In this document: positions 54,832 to 64,000 of the stretch, piece after piece
Layout: each line of letters opens with the position of its first letter
Numbering within the stretch: position 1 is the stretch's first letter
Origin: Mycoplasmopsis canis PG 14
GTDB lineage: Bacteria; Bacillota_I; Bacilli_A; Mycoplasmatales; Metamycoplasmataceae
DNA: 64,000 nt
Assembly: GCF_001553195.1 (NCBI RefSeq)
Contig: NZ_CP014281.1
Location: forward strand, 248,001 to 312,000
Direction of reading: 5' to 3'
Notes under the pieces: model-generated
Seen by the model: the letters and a program-made list of their open reading frames with translations, nothing else
Told to the model about the DNA's origin: nothing
The model's database searches: none
Position numbers and translations under genes: made by a program

Positions 54832-56967
54832 CTACTGGTTTTGTATTTTACCAGTAATACGTTTTTGAATTTTGTCTATCGAAATAATGTTGGCTTTTAT
54901 AGTTGATCCAGGCTCAAAAACTTCATATTGACTAGTGTTTTTGTCTAAATTTAGATCCTTAATATGAATGAAAAGGTTTTCTTTTAAACCAATATAAACA
55001 AATATACCGAAATCAGTTATATTTTCAACTGTTCCAATAACCTCTTCACCTTCACTCAAGTCTTCAAAGTTCGTTATCGAACTTTTTAAAATGAATCCTG
55101 TTTTGTCTTTTTTGATCGGTTTAACATTTGATGAAAGCGCCTTTAAAATAAGTTTTATTTCATAAATGTTAACATTATATTTTTGAGCTAAAGTATCTGC
55201 GTTTAAAGACGAAACATCAATACCTTCATCAGTTGGTATTAGCCCATTATCATTAATTATTTTTTTAGCAAGATTATATGACTCAGGGTGAATAAAAGTT
55301 TTGTCCAAATAATTATTTGTGTTAAAAATTCGTAAAAAGCCAATAGATTGCTCAAAAGTTTTTGCTCCTAACCCTTTAACTTTTTTAAGATCATTTCTAT
55401 CTTTAAAATCACCGTTTTCTTGTCTATGTTTCACTATATTTTCAGCAAGTTTTGAACTAAGACCTGATATATAAGTTAAGATAGACTTTGTTGCTGAATT
55501 AACATCAACGCCGATCTCATTTACTACTTTTTGTACCTTAAAAGTAAGATAATTATCTAATTCTTTTTGATTAACATCGTGTTGATATTGACCAACACCT
55601 ATTGATTTAGGGTCTATTTTTACATACTCATTGAGAGGATCTAAGAATTTTCTACCAATGTTAATTGCACTTCTTTCTTCAACAGATAAATCAGGAAATT
55701 CCTCTATAGCTACTTTTGATGCAGAATATACACTTGCACCTACTTCTGAAACAACGGTATATTTAACTGTTATTTTATTGTTTTTAATTAAGTCAGAAAT
55801 AAATCTTTCTGTTTCTCTTGAGGCTGTTCCGTTTCCGATAACAATTATGTCAATATCATACTTATTAATAAGTTTTAATACTATTTCAGATGACTCTTTT
55901 ATTTTTTTAAATGGTTCATGAGGGTAAATTTTATCAATAGCTAAAACATCACCATTTTTGTTCAAAGCTGCAATTTTGCACCCGTTTTTAAAACCAGGAT
56001 CAATCGATAATAATCTTACATTATCGATTGCAGGAGTATTAAGTAATTTTTCTACTGAATTTGAAAAAATTTCAATTGCAGCTGTTTCAGCTTTTGCAAA
56101 TAACTCATTAAAAATTTCTCTTTCAATTGATGGTAAAATCAATCTCTTTAACGAATCAATAATAGCTGGCTTAAAATTGTTTTCATTAACTTTTCTTCTA
56201 TCAATCATATACAAAATATATGATATGAAATTTTCTATTTTATAGTCGAAACTTAATGAAACAATATTTAAATTAACAGCTCTATTTATGGCTAAAATAT
56301 TATGATTTTTAATATATTTTATTGGAGAACTAAAATCATAATAAATTTTGAATTTCTGCCTTTCATCATTAGCGTTCTTCTTTATTTTTGTTCTTAATAA
56401 TCCAAAATTATAAATTCTTTGTTTTATTTCCTCTTTTATATTAAGATCTTGAGATATTCATTGAGCTATAATATAATTCGCTTGCTCAATAGCGAATTCT
56501 ACGGTTGCAACATCTTTTGTTAGATATTTTTTAGCTTCTAGTTTTATATCAAAATTGATATTTTTGTTAGTGAATATCGTTTTTGCAAGAGGTTCTAAAC
56601 CAAGCTTTATTGCTTCAGTTGCTTTAGTTATTTTACCTACTTTGAAAGGTTCGTATAATGATTCTAAATCACTTTTAATATTTGTATTTTGAATCTTAAC
56701 CAAAAGATCATCCGTTAAAAGATTTTTTTCTTTAAGGGTTTCAATTATTACTTCTTTTCTTTTGTTAAGTGATTCATAATATTTAAAAAACTTATCAATT
56801 TGATAAATTTGCTCTTCATTAAGACCGCCAGTAGCGCTTTGTCTATATCTAGAAATAAATGGAACAGTATCTCCATTAAAAAGCATTTCTAAAACTACTT
56901 TAACTTGCTTTTCTGTTATTTTTAATTCTTGACTAGTCGTTGTTATTGCTTGAGATTCTATATTCAT
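54832..56967 (-). CDS. tex: Tex-family RNA-binding protein (S1 domain)
   Basis: A 711-residue cytosolic protein linked to transcription and RNA metabolism, without a settled enzymatic role. N-terminal helical region: VPFISRYRQSATGGLNEEQI. YqgF/RNase-H-like domain: LSIDPGFKNGCKIAALNKNG, and IVIGNGTASRETERF with VVSEVGASVYSAS. Double helix-hairpin-helix: LTYISGLSSKLAENIVKHR and LKKVKGLGAKTFEQS. C-terminal S1 domain: GTVENITDFGIFVYIGL. TGA Trp at residue ~170 splits it. It starts 2 bases after the NERD gene stop, so both form one unit. It ends upstream of the poly-A promoter. Confidence 0.93.
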
Positions 56968-56969
56968 AA

Positions 56970-57668
56970 TTATTGCTTTCTATTTTTGTTTTGTGAATTT
57001 TGGATTTTATTTCTAAAATGTATTTTTTCAGGCAATGTAGTAGTTTTGAAAATTTTCATAGTTTGTTCAATATCTTCAATATTTATTGATTCAGGTAATT
57101 CTTTAGAGTAAAGAGACATGTCATTTATTTTTTCTTCTAGTTCATTTAGCTTGCAAATTATAACGTGTTCAGGAATATTGCTAATTTGAATTATTGCTTC
57201 ATCAGGTAAAACAATTAATGATGCATACGGAACGTTTTTATTTAAACTTTTTATTACATTTTTGATGTGATATTCATTTTGTAAAATAGGATTATTTACA
57301 GGTATTTTTTTATTTTTCTTCTTTAAACTTAAAAAGAATTTTTTACTTCCTGCATCACCTGATATGTTTCCGTTAAAATTTTTATATTCTACAACTACTA
57401 AAAAAGAAGGTGAAACAAGAATTGAATCAACTTCATATATATGATTTTCGAATTTATAAACACCACCTTCAATATACCTAAAGTTTGTATTCTTTAAAAT
57501 TTTTTTTATTCTTTCATTTGCGGCGTCTTCAAACATAAAACCTTTCTTCTTATCTTTATATCCATAAATATACTTCCATAATATATATCACACTATTAAA
57601 CTTACTAAAATTAAAGTAAATAAGATCATTAATAAAATTGTTACTATTAAAAATTGTTTTTCACTCAT
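56970..57668 (-). CDS. Membrane-anchored NERD-domain protein
   Basis: A 232-residue protein. The true start is ATG 57668 (MSEKQFLIV), with AAGGGG upstream; it gives a transmembrane helix at residues ~6-30 whose Trp is TGA, so standard-code searches begin 44 codons too late. After a basic KYIYGYKDKKKG comes a NERD (nuclease-related) domain: FEDAANERIKKIL, YEVDSILVSPSFLVVVEYKNFNGNISGD. This holds the Asp, Glu and Lys of a PD-(D/E)xK-like fold. NERD proteins are inferred to process DNA or RNA; no activity is certain. It is directly upstream of tex, an RNA-binding protein, so a link to RNA turnover at the membrane is possible. Confidence 0.8.
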
Positions 57669-57700
57669 ATAAGCCCCTTTTATCTTAAAATTATAATATA

Positions 57701-57723
57701 AAAAATCACCTATGGTGATTTTT
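57701..57723 (-). terminator. Terminator of the ldhD-aquaporin operon
   Basis: Minus-strand stem AAAAATCACC/GGTGATTTTT with a 3-base loop and T-run. It overlaps the aquaporin stop codon. Confidence 0.8.
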
Positions 57724-58765
57724 ATTTATTTTTATCATTCATACTTGGTTTAATCATGTTTTTTGCTTTATAATTTTTAAATCCAATAACTTTAACAACA
57801 AAAGGATTAAATACTTTTTCAGTAAAACCTTGTAAGAATATATAGAATAAAGGAGCTATAAAAGTACCAATTAACATAGAAATAGTACCAGATACAACAC
57901 CATTTCATGCGTATGAAGTTGCATTATTTTCAAGATTACCTAATAAATTATGTGTATATGCTTGGAAACCTTGTGTATTTGAATTTTCGAACATTAATAT
58001 AGGTAATTGTTGCGCTAAACCTCTTGCTGGGTTAATAGCTGCTGTTCCACCTAAAATACCCATTCAAACACTGAATGAAATAATTGCCATAATAAATGTA
58101 TCTCTATATTTACCTTCAATTCTTGGTGAAAATATAGGAACTAACAAAATTGTAGTAATTGATAATTCTACAAATACTATTCAAATTGAACCTGTAATTA
58201 ATTTTGTATCAACTGAACTATTTTTAAATGGTGCAAATACTTTGTCTGCTGCTGAAATAGAGTTTATTGGCATATTTGCAACGAATTCTTGACCAACTTG
58301 ACTTTTTCCAACTGCATAAATAATTAAACCAGCTAATAATGCACCAATAAATTGCATAAATATCTTAAATGAAGCATATCATCCATCATTTGTTCCATTT
58401 AAATATCTTGTTAGAGTAACTGAAGGGTTTAAATCACAACTTCATCTAAGAAATATAAATAATACTATTCCAACAGCTATAAACCCTGCGAAAAATCCTA
58501 CTAAAGCAGGGTGAATTAAATATTCTTCAATAACAACTGGTTTTGCTTTCGCTAATTTAATAACTGTACTTAATCCAGCTAAAAATAATGAAAGTAAAAT
58601 TGTTCCAATAACTTCTGAAAATCCGTGAATAACTCAAGTAATTAAGTCTTTTGGTTTTTCAGCATTGATTCTTGTTGATTTTTTTAAATTAAAGTAACTA
58701 AATCATGATTTAAAAAATTCTCATGAGCTTTTTAATGTAATATTGTTTTTCTGTTTGTTAACCAT
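57722..58765 (-). CDS. MIP-family aquaglyceroporin (GlpF-like)
   Basis: A 347-residue channel protein hidden from standard-code searches by many TGA Trp codons. The first NPA box is altered to NPS (SCDLNPSVTLTRYL) and the second is intact (TAAINPARGLAQQ). Six hydrophobic helices lie at about residues 45-65, 82-103, 130-150, 185-205, 222-242 and 290-312, with long termini. The family conducts glycerol, water or small acids. Its ATG overlaps the end of the D-lactate dehydrogenase gene by 8 bases. This suggests lactate export as with the LarD-type aquaglyceroporins of lactobacilli; glycerol uptake is the alternative. Confidence 0.87.
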
Positions 58766-59795
58766 TTTTGATCATTCCATTTTCCATAATAATTAATGCA
58801 TTGTCAAAAATACCTTTTTCTGCTGAGTCAGCATTTTCTAAAGTAACTTTTGCAATTTGTGTTAATGCTAAATCTGTTAAGAATGCTTGGTGAGATGTAA
58901 TTAATACATTCGGCATCTCAATAAGTTCTTTTCATTGTGGATCTAATTTTTTAAGGTCTTCAATTCTTGCAGAAACATCTTCGTAAAATCTTCCTTCTTC
59001 TCTTTCAAGAACGTCAGTAGCAAGACCTTTAATTTTTCCTGATTTTAGCCCGTTAATAACTGCTTCTAATTCTAAAATTTCTCCACGCGCAGTATTAACA
59101 ACTATGACACCATCCTTCATTTTATTTACAGCAGCTTCATCAATTAAGTACTTTGTTGAAGGCAATAAAGGACAGTGGATAGAGATAAAATCAGATTCTT
59201 CTAGCAATTTTGCTAGTGAAACAAACTCAATTCCTAATTTGTCAGCTAAATCAGGAAAATTTTCTTGTGCAAAAGCGTCAAAAACCAATACTTTAGCCCC
59301 AGTAGCTTTTGCAATTCTAATAAATGTTTGCCCAATTTTTCCTGAGCCAATAACTCCAACTACAGAGTTACCAATACATTTACCATCAAGTCCGTTTAAA
59401 GAAAAATTATATTTTTCTACTCTCTTGTTTGCTTCGATTAGATTTCTATTTAAAGCAGATAAACCTGCAAAAGCAAATTCACCAATACTTTCTGCTGAAT
59501 AGTTAAAAATTCTAAAAACTTTTATACCTAATTCATTTGCGGCTGCAATATCAATTTTATTGTAACCCATTGATCTTTGGAATCAATATTTAATCCCTAA
59601 TTTTGATAATACATTTAAAATTACTTTATCTCCATATGTATTAACAAATCCACAAACTGCATCAAATCCTTTTGCTAATTTTGCAGTATTCAAGTTTAAA
59701 TTTTCTTTGAAAAATGTAATTTCATGTCTTCCTTCGTTATATTTTTCAAAATACTTAACATCGTAGTCTTTTGCATCAAAAAATGCTATTTTCAT
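58758..59795 (-). CDS. ldhD: D-lactate dehydrogenase (D-2-hydroxyacid dehydrogenase family)
   Basis: A 345-residue NAD-dependent dehydrogenase. NAD fold: VGVIGSGKIGQTF near residues 148-160. Catalytic Arg in NTARGEI, Glu in the VLEREEGRFYED segment, and His in TSHQAFLTDLAL. Sequence features such as RIFNYSAESIGEFAFA and FAQENFPD fit D-lactate dehydrogenase rather than other family members. It would reduce pyruvate to D-lactate and regenerate NAD+. I chose ATG 59795 (MKIAFF) with AGGAG upstream; the in-frame TTG two codons earlier is less likely. TGA Trp codons split it. It is first of ldhD-aquaporin. Confidence 0.88.
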
Positions 59796-59923
59796 ATTCA
59801 ACTCCTAAAAAAATTATTTTAAAAATATTTTAATTTCAGCTTTTTAAAATCTTTTTATATTATATAAAAATTTACATTTTTTAATAACTGATTTTTATAA
59901 TCTTAAAAATAATAAAAATTCAA

Positions 59924-59955
59924 TAAAAAAGTTATTTACCTTATGATAAATAACT
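59924..59955 (-). terminator. Terminator hairpin within the left direct repeat
   Basis: On the minus strand a 9-bp stem (AGTTATTTA and TAAATAACT) with an 8-base loop is followed by six T. It now separates the IS from ldhD. The hairpin, without its T-run, is copied at the right side of the IS. Confidence 0.65.
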
Positions 59956-59967
59956 ATGAAATTAGAT
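59930..59967. repeat. Left 38-bp direct repeat of the IS
   Basis: Identical over 38 bp to 61827-61864. The preceding and following bases differ, which fixes the length. It contains the hairpin arms AGTTATTTA/TAAATAACT. Confidence 0.9.
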
Positions 59968-59999
59968 GTAGAATAACATGTATTTTGAGCTTATTTTTG

Positions 60000-60036
60000 A
60001 ACATTTAACTCCTTATTTAGGAGTTAAATGTTTTTT
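60000..60036. terminator. Hairpin terminator inside the IS
   Basis: A 13-bp stem AACATTTAACTCC/GGAGTTAAATGTT with a 7-base loop. Long T-run on the plus strand, so it mainly blocks transcripts entering the IS from the left. Confidence 0.65.
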
Positions 60037-60215
60037 CATTTTTTATTTATAGAAGTCTGCACTTTTTTGAAAAAAAGTGGCAAAAAACTTAAGCAAAAAA
60101 ATTTTTTTATTTTTTTGCTTTTTTAAATTTATAAATTTACGCATTTTTTCTAAATTTCCCTACATCAAAAGAGCAATTTTTATTTTTAAAATTTTCATAA
60201 AAAATATTAAAATTA

Positions 60216-61745
60216 TTATGCATCAATTCTTATATCATCATTGATGCTTCTGTGCAATGCTCGGAGTATGCTTAAGTATTCGGACATGATTTTATTAGCT
60301 TCAAGATTACTATCTTGGGCATTCACGGAAATACTATTAAATTTTGAGATATATAATTCAAGAGTTTTAAAAAACGAATTTGTTTTATTATGGATAAATG
60401 CTAGTTTCCCTACGGCTGGAATAGAGTAATCTAATCCTTTCTCTAAAGCTCACATTTCTGTTAAACTTAGATATTTTCCGTTAGGTTCCTTAGCAAAGTA
60501 TTTTTTATCATTATATTTAAAATACAAATTATCATCCGAAGAATGCACTAATAAAACGTCAGAATTATAAGGGAAGATAATTCTTTTGTTATACATATCA
60601 AAGGCTGCGTAATTTTTACCTTGGTATCTAACAACACCATTTAAAACTTTTCTATTAATCTCTAAATCAACGGCTCAATTGCCGTTTTTCTTTCCCTCTT
60701 TTTGAAAAACATTTTGTTTAGAAATTATTTTTTTATTCCTGATATTGTAATAATTTTGAAATACTTCATTATTTTTCTTCAAATCATCAATATTTTTATA
60801 TCCGTTTTCGTGAATAAGTAACGGATATTGGTCTAGTGATGTCCTAAAAGATCTTTCAACATGTGGTTTATGTTTTGGATTTGATGAACTTAGTACTTCT
60901 ATTCCCTTTTTATTTAAAACTTTTTCAAAGACTGTTTGTGTGTTTTCGCTTCCTCAAAAACTTCTTCTTTTATCAGTATAGATTTTCTTTGGGAATCCAT
61001 ACTTTTTAAATACAATTTCTAGTAGTCTTTGATATCCTAATGTTGTTTCTTGTTCTTCGAATCATGCTGCTAACAATGTTCCTGTTGCTACATCTATTGC
61101 ATGATAAAGATATAATGGTTTATCATTTTTCAAGTATGGTTCAAGTTGTGCATCAATCTCAACAATTTCGCCGAATTTTAGATTTTTCTTTAGATTTAAA
61201 ACTTGTCTTTGTTTTTCGTTTTGTTTAATCTGTTGATAATAATTTTTTAATATCAATGTTATATCTTCTGAGGTTTTTTTCTTTGATAATCTTGCAACCC
61301 TTCTTCCTCTCTTGGTTGTATGTATATTAAATAAACCTAATTGATTAAATCTCTTAACTAAAGTTTTGTAAGAAATTTTTTCTCTTATAAAAGAACCATA
61401 CTCAGAATTGAAGTATGTTTTAATTGAAAGTTGATTATTTGTTAGATCTCTATTCAAAATAAACTGACATGTTTCTAAATAATTTTTAAAGACTAATTCT
61501 ATTTCTGCATCAGTTATTTTGTAATTTCTTTGATGATATTTATTTTTATGTGAGACAACAATTTCTTTTTTGCTTTTAATAACTTTTTTATATCTTTTTA
61601 CAGTTGATAAACTAAGGTTTGTAATCAAGCTAAGATAAGATAAAGATTTTTCGATATTTTCAGCAATCAATTTTAAAGATTGTTGTTTTTTTATTTCAAA
61701 TTTTGTTAAATTTTTATACTTAAATAAGTTGTGTGTTATTTTCAT
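60216..61745 (-). CDS. DDE transposase (rve-type integrase core)
   Basis: A 509-residue transposase, continuous through six or more TGA Trp codons; I followed the frame row by row and found no break. The N-terminal ~120 residues hold a helix-turn-helix (SYLSLITNLSLSTVKRYKK). The catalytic core has Asp in GEIVEIDAQLEPYL, Asp in YGFPKKIYTDKRRSFWG and Glu in NPKHKPHVERSFRTS, the DDE triad with the second and third residues ~40 apart. The ~180-residue C-terminal part probably binds the ends. No strong Shine-Dalgarno precedes ATG 61745. It appears active. Confidence 0.88.
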
Positions 61746-61826
61746 AAATAACTTATACCACTTTCTTGTTAAATAGGCTCATTTTATATGAGATTAATAT
61801 GTGGCTCAAAATATATGTTATTACAC

Positions 61827-61864
61827 AGTTATTTACCTTATGATAAATAACTATGAAATTAGAT
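61827..61864. repeat. Right 38-bp direct repeat of the IS
   Basis: Second copy of the 38-bp repeat. Here the hairpin has lost the T-run that follows it in the left copy, because the IS end comes directly after. Confidence 0.9.
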
Positions 61865-61892
61865 ATTTTTTTATATAATATTTTTGAGCCGA
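61865..61892. repeat. IS-end-like sequence abutting the right direct repeat
   Basis: Outside the right repeat the sequence TATTTTTGAGCCGACAT resembles the inner part of the IS end (TATTTTGAGCCACAT). It may be the stub of an older related insertion. Confidence 0.4.
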
Positions 61893-61941
61893 CATCGAGA
61901 TTATAAGTAACTCATTGTCAAACTACCTTCAGAAATGAAGG

Positions 61942-63921
61942 TTATTTTTTTACTTTATATTTAAGTTTTTCTAAAATTTTTATGACGTACTCATCCATTT
62001 TATCACTTAAATAAATCTCAAATTTATTATTTTGTACATTTGAAAAAGCGTGTTCGTCTAGCGTTTTAAGAGATGAAGGAAGAAAAATTTTCTTTAATGA
62101 AGTTAAATTATTCAAAAAGTCAGCAGGAAGATTTTCGACGCCGTCAGGTATGATAATTTCTTTAATATTTTTATTAAATGAAATATCATGCATTTTGAAT
62201 TTTGTATTAGGATGGAATGTAATAGTACTATGAATTTTTTTTGGGATACTAATTATATTTGAAAAATTATTACTATAAAGGATACCTCCATAACTCTGAT
62301 ATCAATAATTTCCTGGTTCAACATTAATTTTTGTTAAATTATCTACATCAATTGAACCTTTTCAATCCTCAATAATTTTTACTGTTTTAGGAAGTGTAAT
62401 TTCGCTATTTTCATATTTTTTTGGCACAACCAATAATGTTTGCATATCTTTTGTATATAAAACACCATCTTTAGACGCAAAGTGTTGATTTTTAGGACTT
62501 ACTTCAAATCATTTAACTTTATGTGTTCCACCTGAATAATCAATTCTCTCAATATTTTCTCCTATGTAAAGTCTTTCTGTTGTATCTAAAACGTTTTGTG
62601 AAATACTTACAACTTTATGAGCTTCATCAATTGATTCAAGCGGTTTTAATAAATCTTTTTTATCTGTATCTATATTTCTAAAAGCAGAAAAACCTCTATT
62701 ATATTCATATTCAAAACCTTCTATGGCCTTATGTGCATCAATTACTTGATAAGCTCTATGCCATCTTGAAAAACCTTCACCAGATCCTTTAAAGTTAACA
62801 TTTCCTCCCCAAGTTGGATCAGAATGGAAAAAGCTATTAGTTTCATCATCGTAAACTAAATTTCATTGGTGATCACCATACTCTGATCAACCAATAACTA
62901 CAACATTCTTAACATTTATTGAATCTAACATTGCTTTATATAAATTGCTATAACCACCACAAACAGCAAATTTTTTTTCAAAAGCCATTTTAGGATCAAT
63001 CGCTGCTTGTACGTTTCCGTTATGTGCATATTTTAAATTAGAGTGAATTCAATCATATATAACTCTAATTTTTTCTATTCTGGTATTCGCTTTATCTTTT
63101 GCATTATTTAATATTTCTTGTGTTTTTTCTGCAATGAAATCCTTATGAGCTTTTTGATAATCATGCTTGTAATAATCATTAATTGAATCTACAGAAAATA
63201 AACTCATAAAATACTTTGCTTCTTCATTTATTTGAATATTTTCATTAACTCTTTGCCCATAATCATTTGGACTTGTGTTTGAATTTTTAGAACCTTCGCT
63301 AACCAATAAATCTTCCTTGGTATAACTAACATTTGCTGCCTTTTCGTAATTTGTTTTGACTTCATTAAATATTTTTTCAAGCTCTGTCTTTTGTTTTGAA
63401 TAATATTCGTCTATTTTTATGTATTGTTTTGTTACAACATTGTAATATGTCTCGTTAATAATATTTTCCAATTGATCTTTATACTCTTTATATTTTAGTT
63501 CTTTTAAGTTTTTATCTATGAAAGATGAAACGGAATCTTTTAGTTCTAAATAATTTTCTTGAGGATTATTTTTTGACTCTATTTCTTTTTTCTTTTCTTC
63601 TTTGTTTGCAATATTAGTTGGTTTTTTATCATCTTTTTTATTATTTATAACTTCAGTAGGAATGGTTTTATTTTGTTTTTTGTTATCACTTGTTTTCGAA
63701 GGACTGGTTGATACTTTTGTTGGATTAATATTTTCTTGTCTTTTAGAAGTATTTTCCTTATCTGTTTCTGATTTAAGAACTGGTTGATTATTTTTTGAGG
63801 AATCATCAGTGTTTGTTTTATTTTTATCATTTTTAACAACTTCGTTATTTTGTATGTTGCAAGAAGTTACTGATAACAATGATGCTGACAATATTAAAAA
63901 TCCCGCTAATTTCTTTTTCAT
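61942..63921 (-). CDS. Surface lipoprotein with transglutaminase-like and LRR_5-like domains
   Basis: A 659-residue lipoprotein. Signal peptide ends SVTSC (Cys21). Residues ~25-115 are a Lys/Asn/Asp/Thr-rich spacer; ~115-290 are helical. Residues ~295-380 form a transglutaminase/protease-like domain: VIYDWIHSNLKYA, Cys321 in KKFAVCGGYSNLY, His351 in YGDHQWNLVYDD, Asp368 in FHSDPTWGG, a complete Cys-His-Asp triad. The C-terminus has BspA-type repeats such as LLVVPKKYE, EIIIPDGVENLPADFLNN and KKIFLPSSLKTLDEHAF. I checked the frame across the TGA codons. Likely a secreted-side cysteine peptidase or cross-linking enzyme attached by repeats to host ligands; substrate unknown. Confidence 0.85.
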
Positions 63922-63947
63922 TTTTCTCCTTAATTTAATAATAATTA

Positions 63948-63953
63948 ATTATA
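63948..63953 (-). promoter_or_regulatory. -10 box of the transglutaminase-like lipoprotein gene
   Basis: A TATAAT on the minus strand 26 bases before the ATG at 63921, which also has AAGGAG four bases upstream. This gene has an ordinary leader. Confidence 0.45.
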
Positions 63954-63975
63954 TATAATTTAAGAAAAAAAACAA

Positions 63976-64000
63976 AAAAATGGCATATTTGCCATTTTTT
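63976..64000. terminator. Hairpin at the right edge
   Basis: Stem AAAAATGGCA/TGCCATTTTT with a 4-base loop and T-runs on both sides, probably terminating the next gene beyond the window. Confidence 0.6.

Larger units (their letters stand above)
59968..61826 (-). mobile_element. Intact insertion sequence (IS1202-like), 1,859 bp
   Basis: Bounded by imperfect terminal inverted repeats of 23 bp, 20 of 23 identical, starting GT and sharing AATAACAT and TATTTTGAGC (59968-59990 and 61804-61826). It carries one intact 509-residue transposase on the minus strand and is flanked by 38-bp direct repeats. About 245 bases of non-coding DNA lie at the left end, with a strong hairpin. A large duplication, a single rve-type transposase and this size fit the IS1202 group; the family call is from memory. 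Confidence 0.85.

Noticed and set aside
61922-61938. Hairpin ACCTTCA/TGAAGGT after the transglutaminase-like lipoprotein
   Set aside because: Its T-run is on the plus strand, where no gene ends, so I do not call it the terminator of the minus-strand gene.
1-64000. CRISPR arrays, tRNA and rRNA genes
   Set aside because: I looked for evenly spaced repeats and for tRNA T-loop motifs in the intergenic gaps and saw none. The only short tandem repeats are the (CT)9 tract and the four 12-bp NEGQ units, both inside genes.

Overview
The window comes from a mollicute that reads UGA as tryptophan. Almost every long reading frame is interrupted only by in-frame TGA codons, at places where conserved proteins carry Trp (examples: the TrmB motif DPWPK, the DUF4011 start, ThrS, RpoB and RpoC). 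The DNA is very AT-rich, lipoproteins with C-terminal-Cys signal peptides are frequent, and several genes have a -10 box so close to the ATG that their mRNA should be nearly leaderless. Gene content fits a Mycoplasma/Metamycoplasma (hominis-group-like) chromosome; I do not name a species. All coordinates below are corrected for UGA=Trp, so many genes are longer than a standard-code ORF search would show.

Layout. 1-6.8 kb (minus): housekeeping genes for K+ uptake (partial), a UPF0154 protein, an M42 aminopeptidase, TrmB, GyrA, and ribosomal proteins L1 and L11 with a candidate L1-binding autoregulatory leader. 6.9-12.4 kb (minus): one 1,810-residue surface protein ending in a chymotrypsin-like DUF31/Ig-protease-type domain. 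12.5-14.3 kb (plus): ybeY-cdd-era. 14.3-27.4 kb (minus): a defence/accessory island holding a type III restriction system (res, mod) switched OFF by an (AG)9 repeat, an Mrr-like endonuclease, a decayed dinD, an AlbA_2/HATPase regulator-like protein, and a 1,561-residue DUF4011 helicase-nuclease resembling single-gene Hhe defence proteins. 27.5-39.5 kb: a small membrane protein, thrS, trpS, the SRP RNA, a Nudix hydrolase, rpoC and rpoB. 39.7-45.9 kb (plus): two paralogous lipoproteins around a methyltransferase, then mnmG-rlmH. 46-54.8 kb (minus): a giant coiled-coil surface protein with a discoidin-like C-terminal domain, a premature stop, and a poly-A14 promoter spacer. 54.8-59.8 kb (minus): a membrane-anchored NERD protein with tex, then D-lactate dehydrogenase with an aquaglyceroporin. 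59.9-61.9 kb: an intact 1.86-kb IS (IS1202/DDE-like) between 38-bp direct repeats. 61.9-64 kb (minus): a transglutaminase-like, BspA-LRR-like lipoprotein.

How it fits together. Housekeeping blocks are compact operons with start/stop overlaps (TAATG) and hairpin terminators that often serve both strands. The accessory blocks between them carry surface-exposed or defence proteins, and two carry simple-sequence switches: a dinucleotide repeat inside mod and a homopolymer inside the promoter of the giant surface protein. This suggests a genome that varies both its surface and its methylation/restriction state by slipped-strand mispairing. The most interesting leads are the phase-OFF type III system, the poly-A promoter of the giant discoidin-tipped protein, the helicase-nuclease with palindromic sites upstream, and the IS whose 38-bp duplication contains a complete terminator hairpin.
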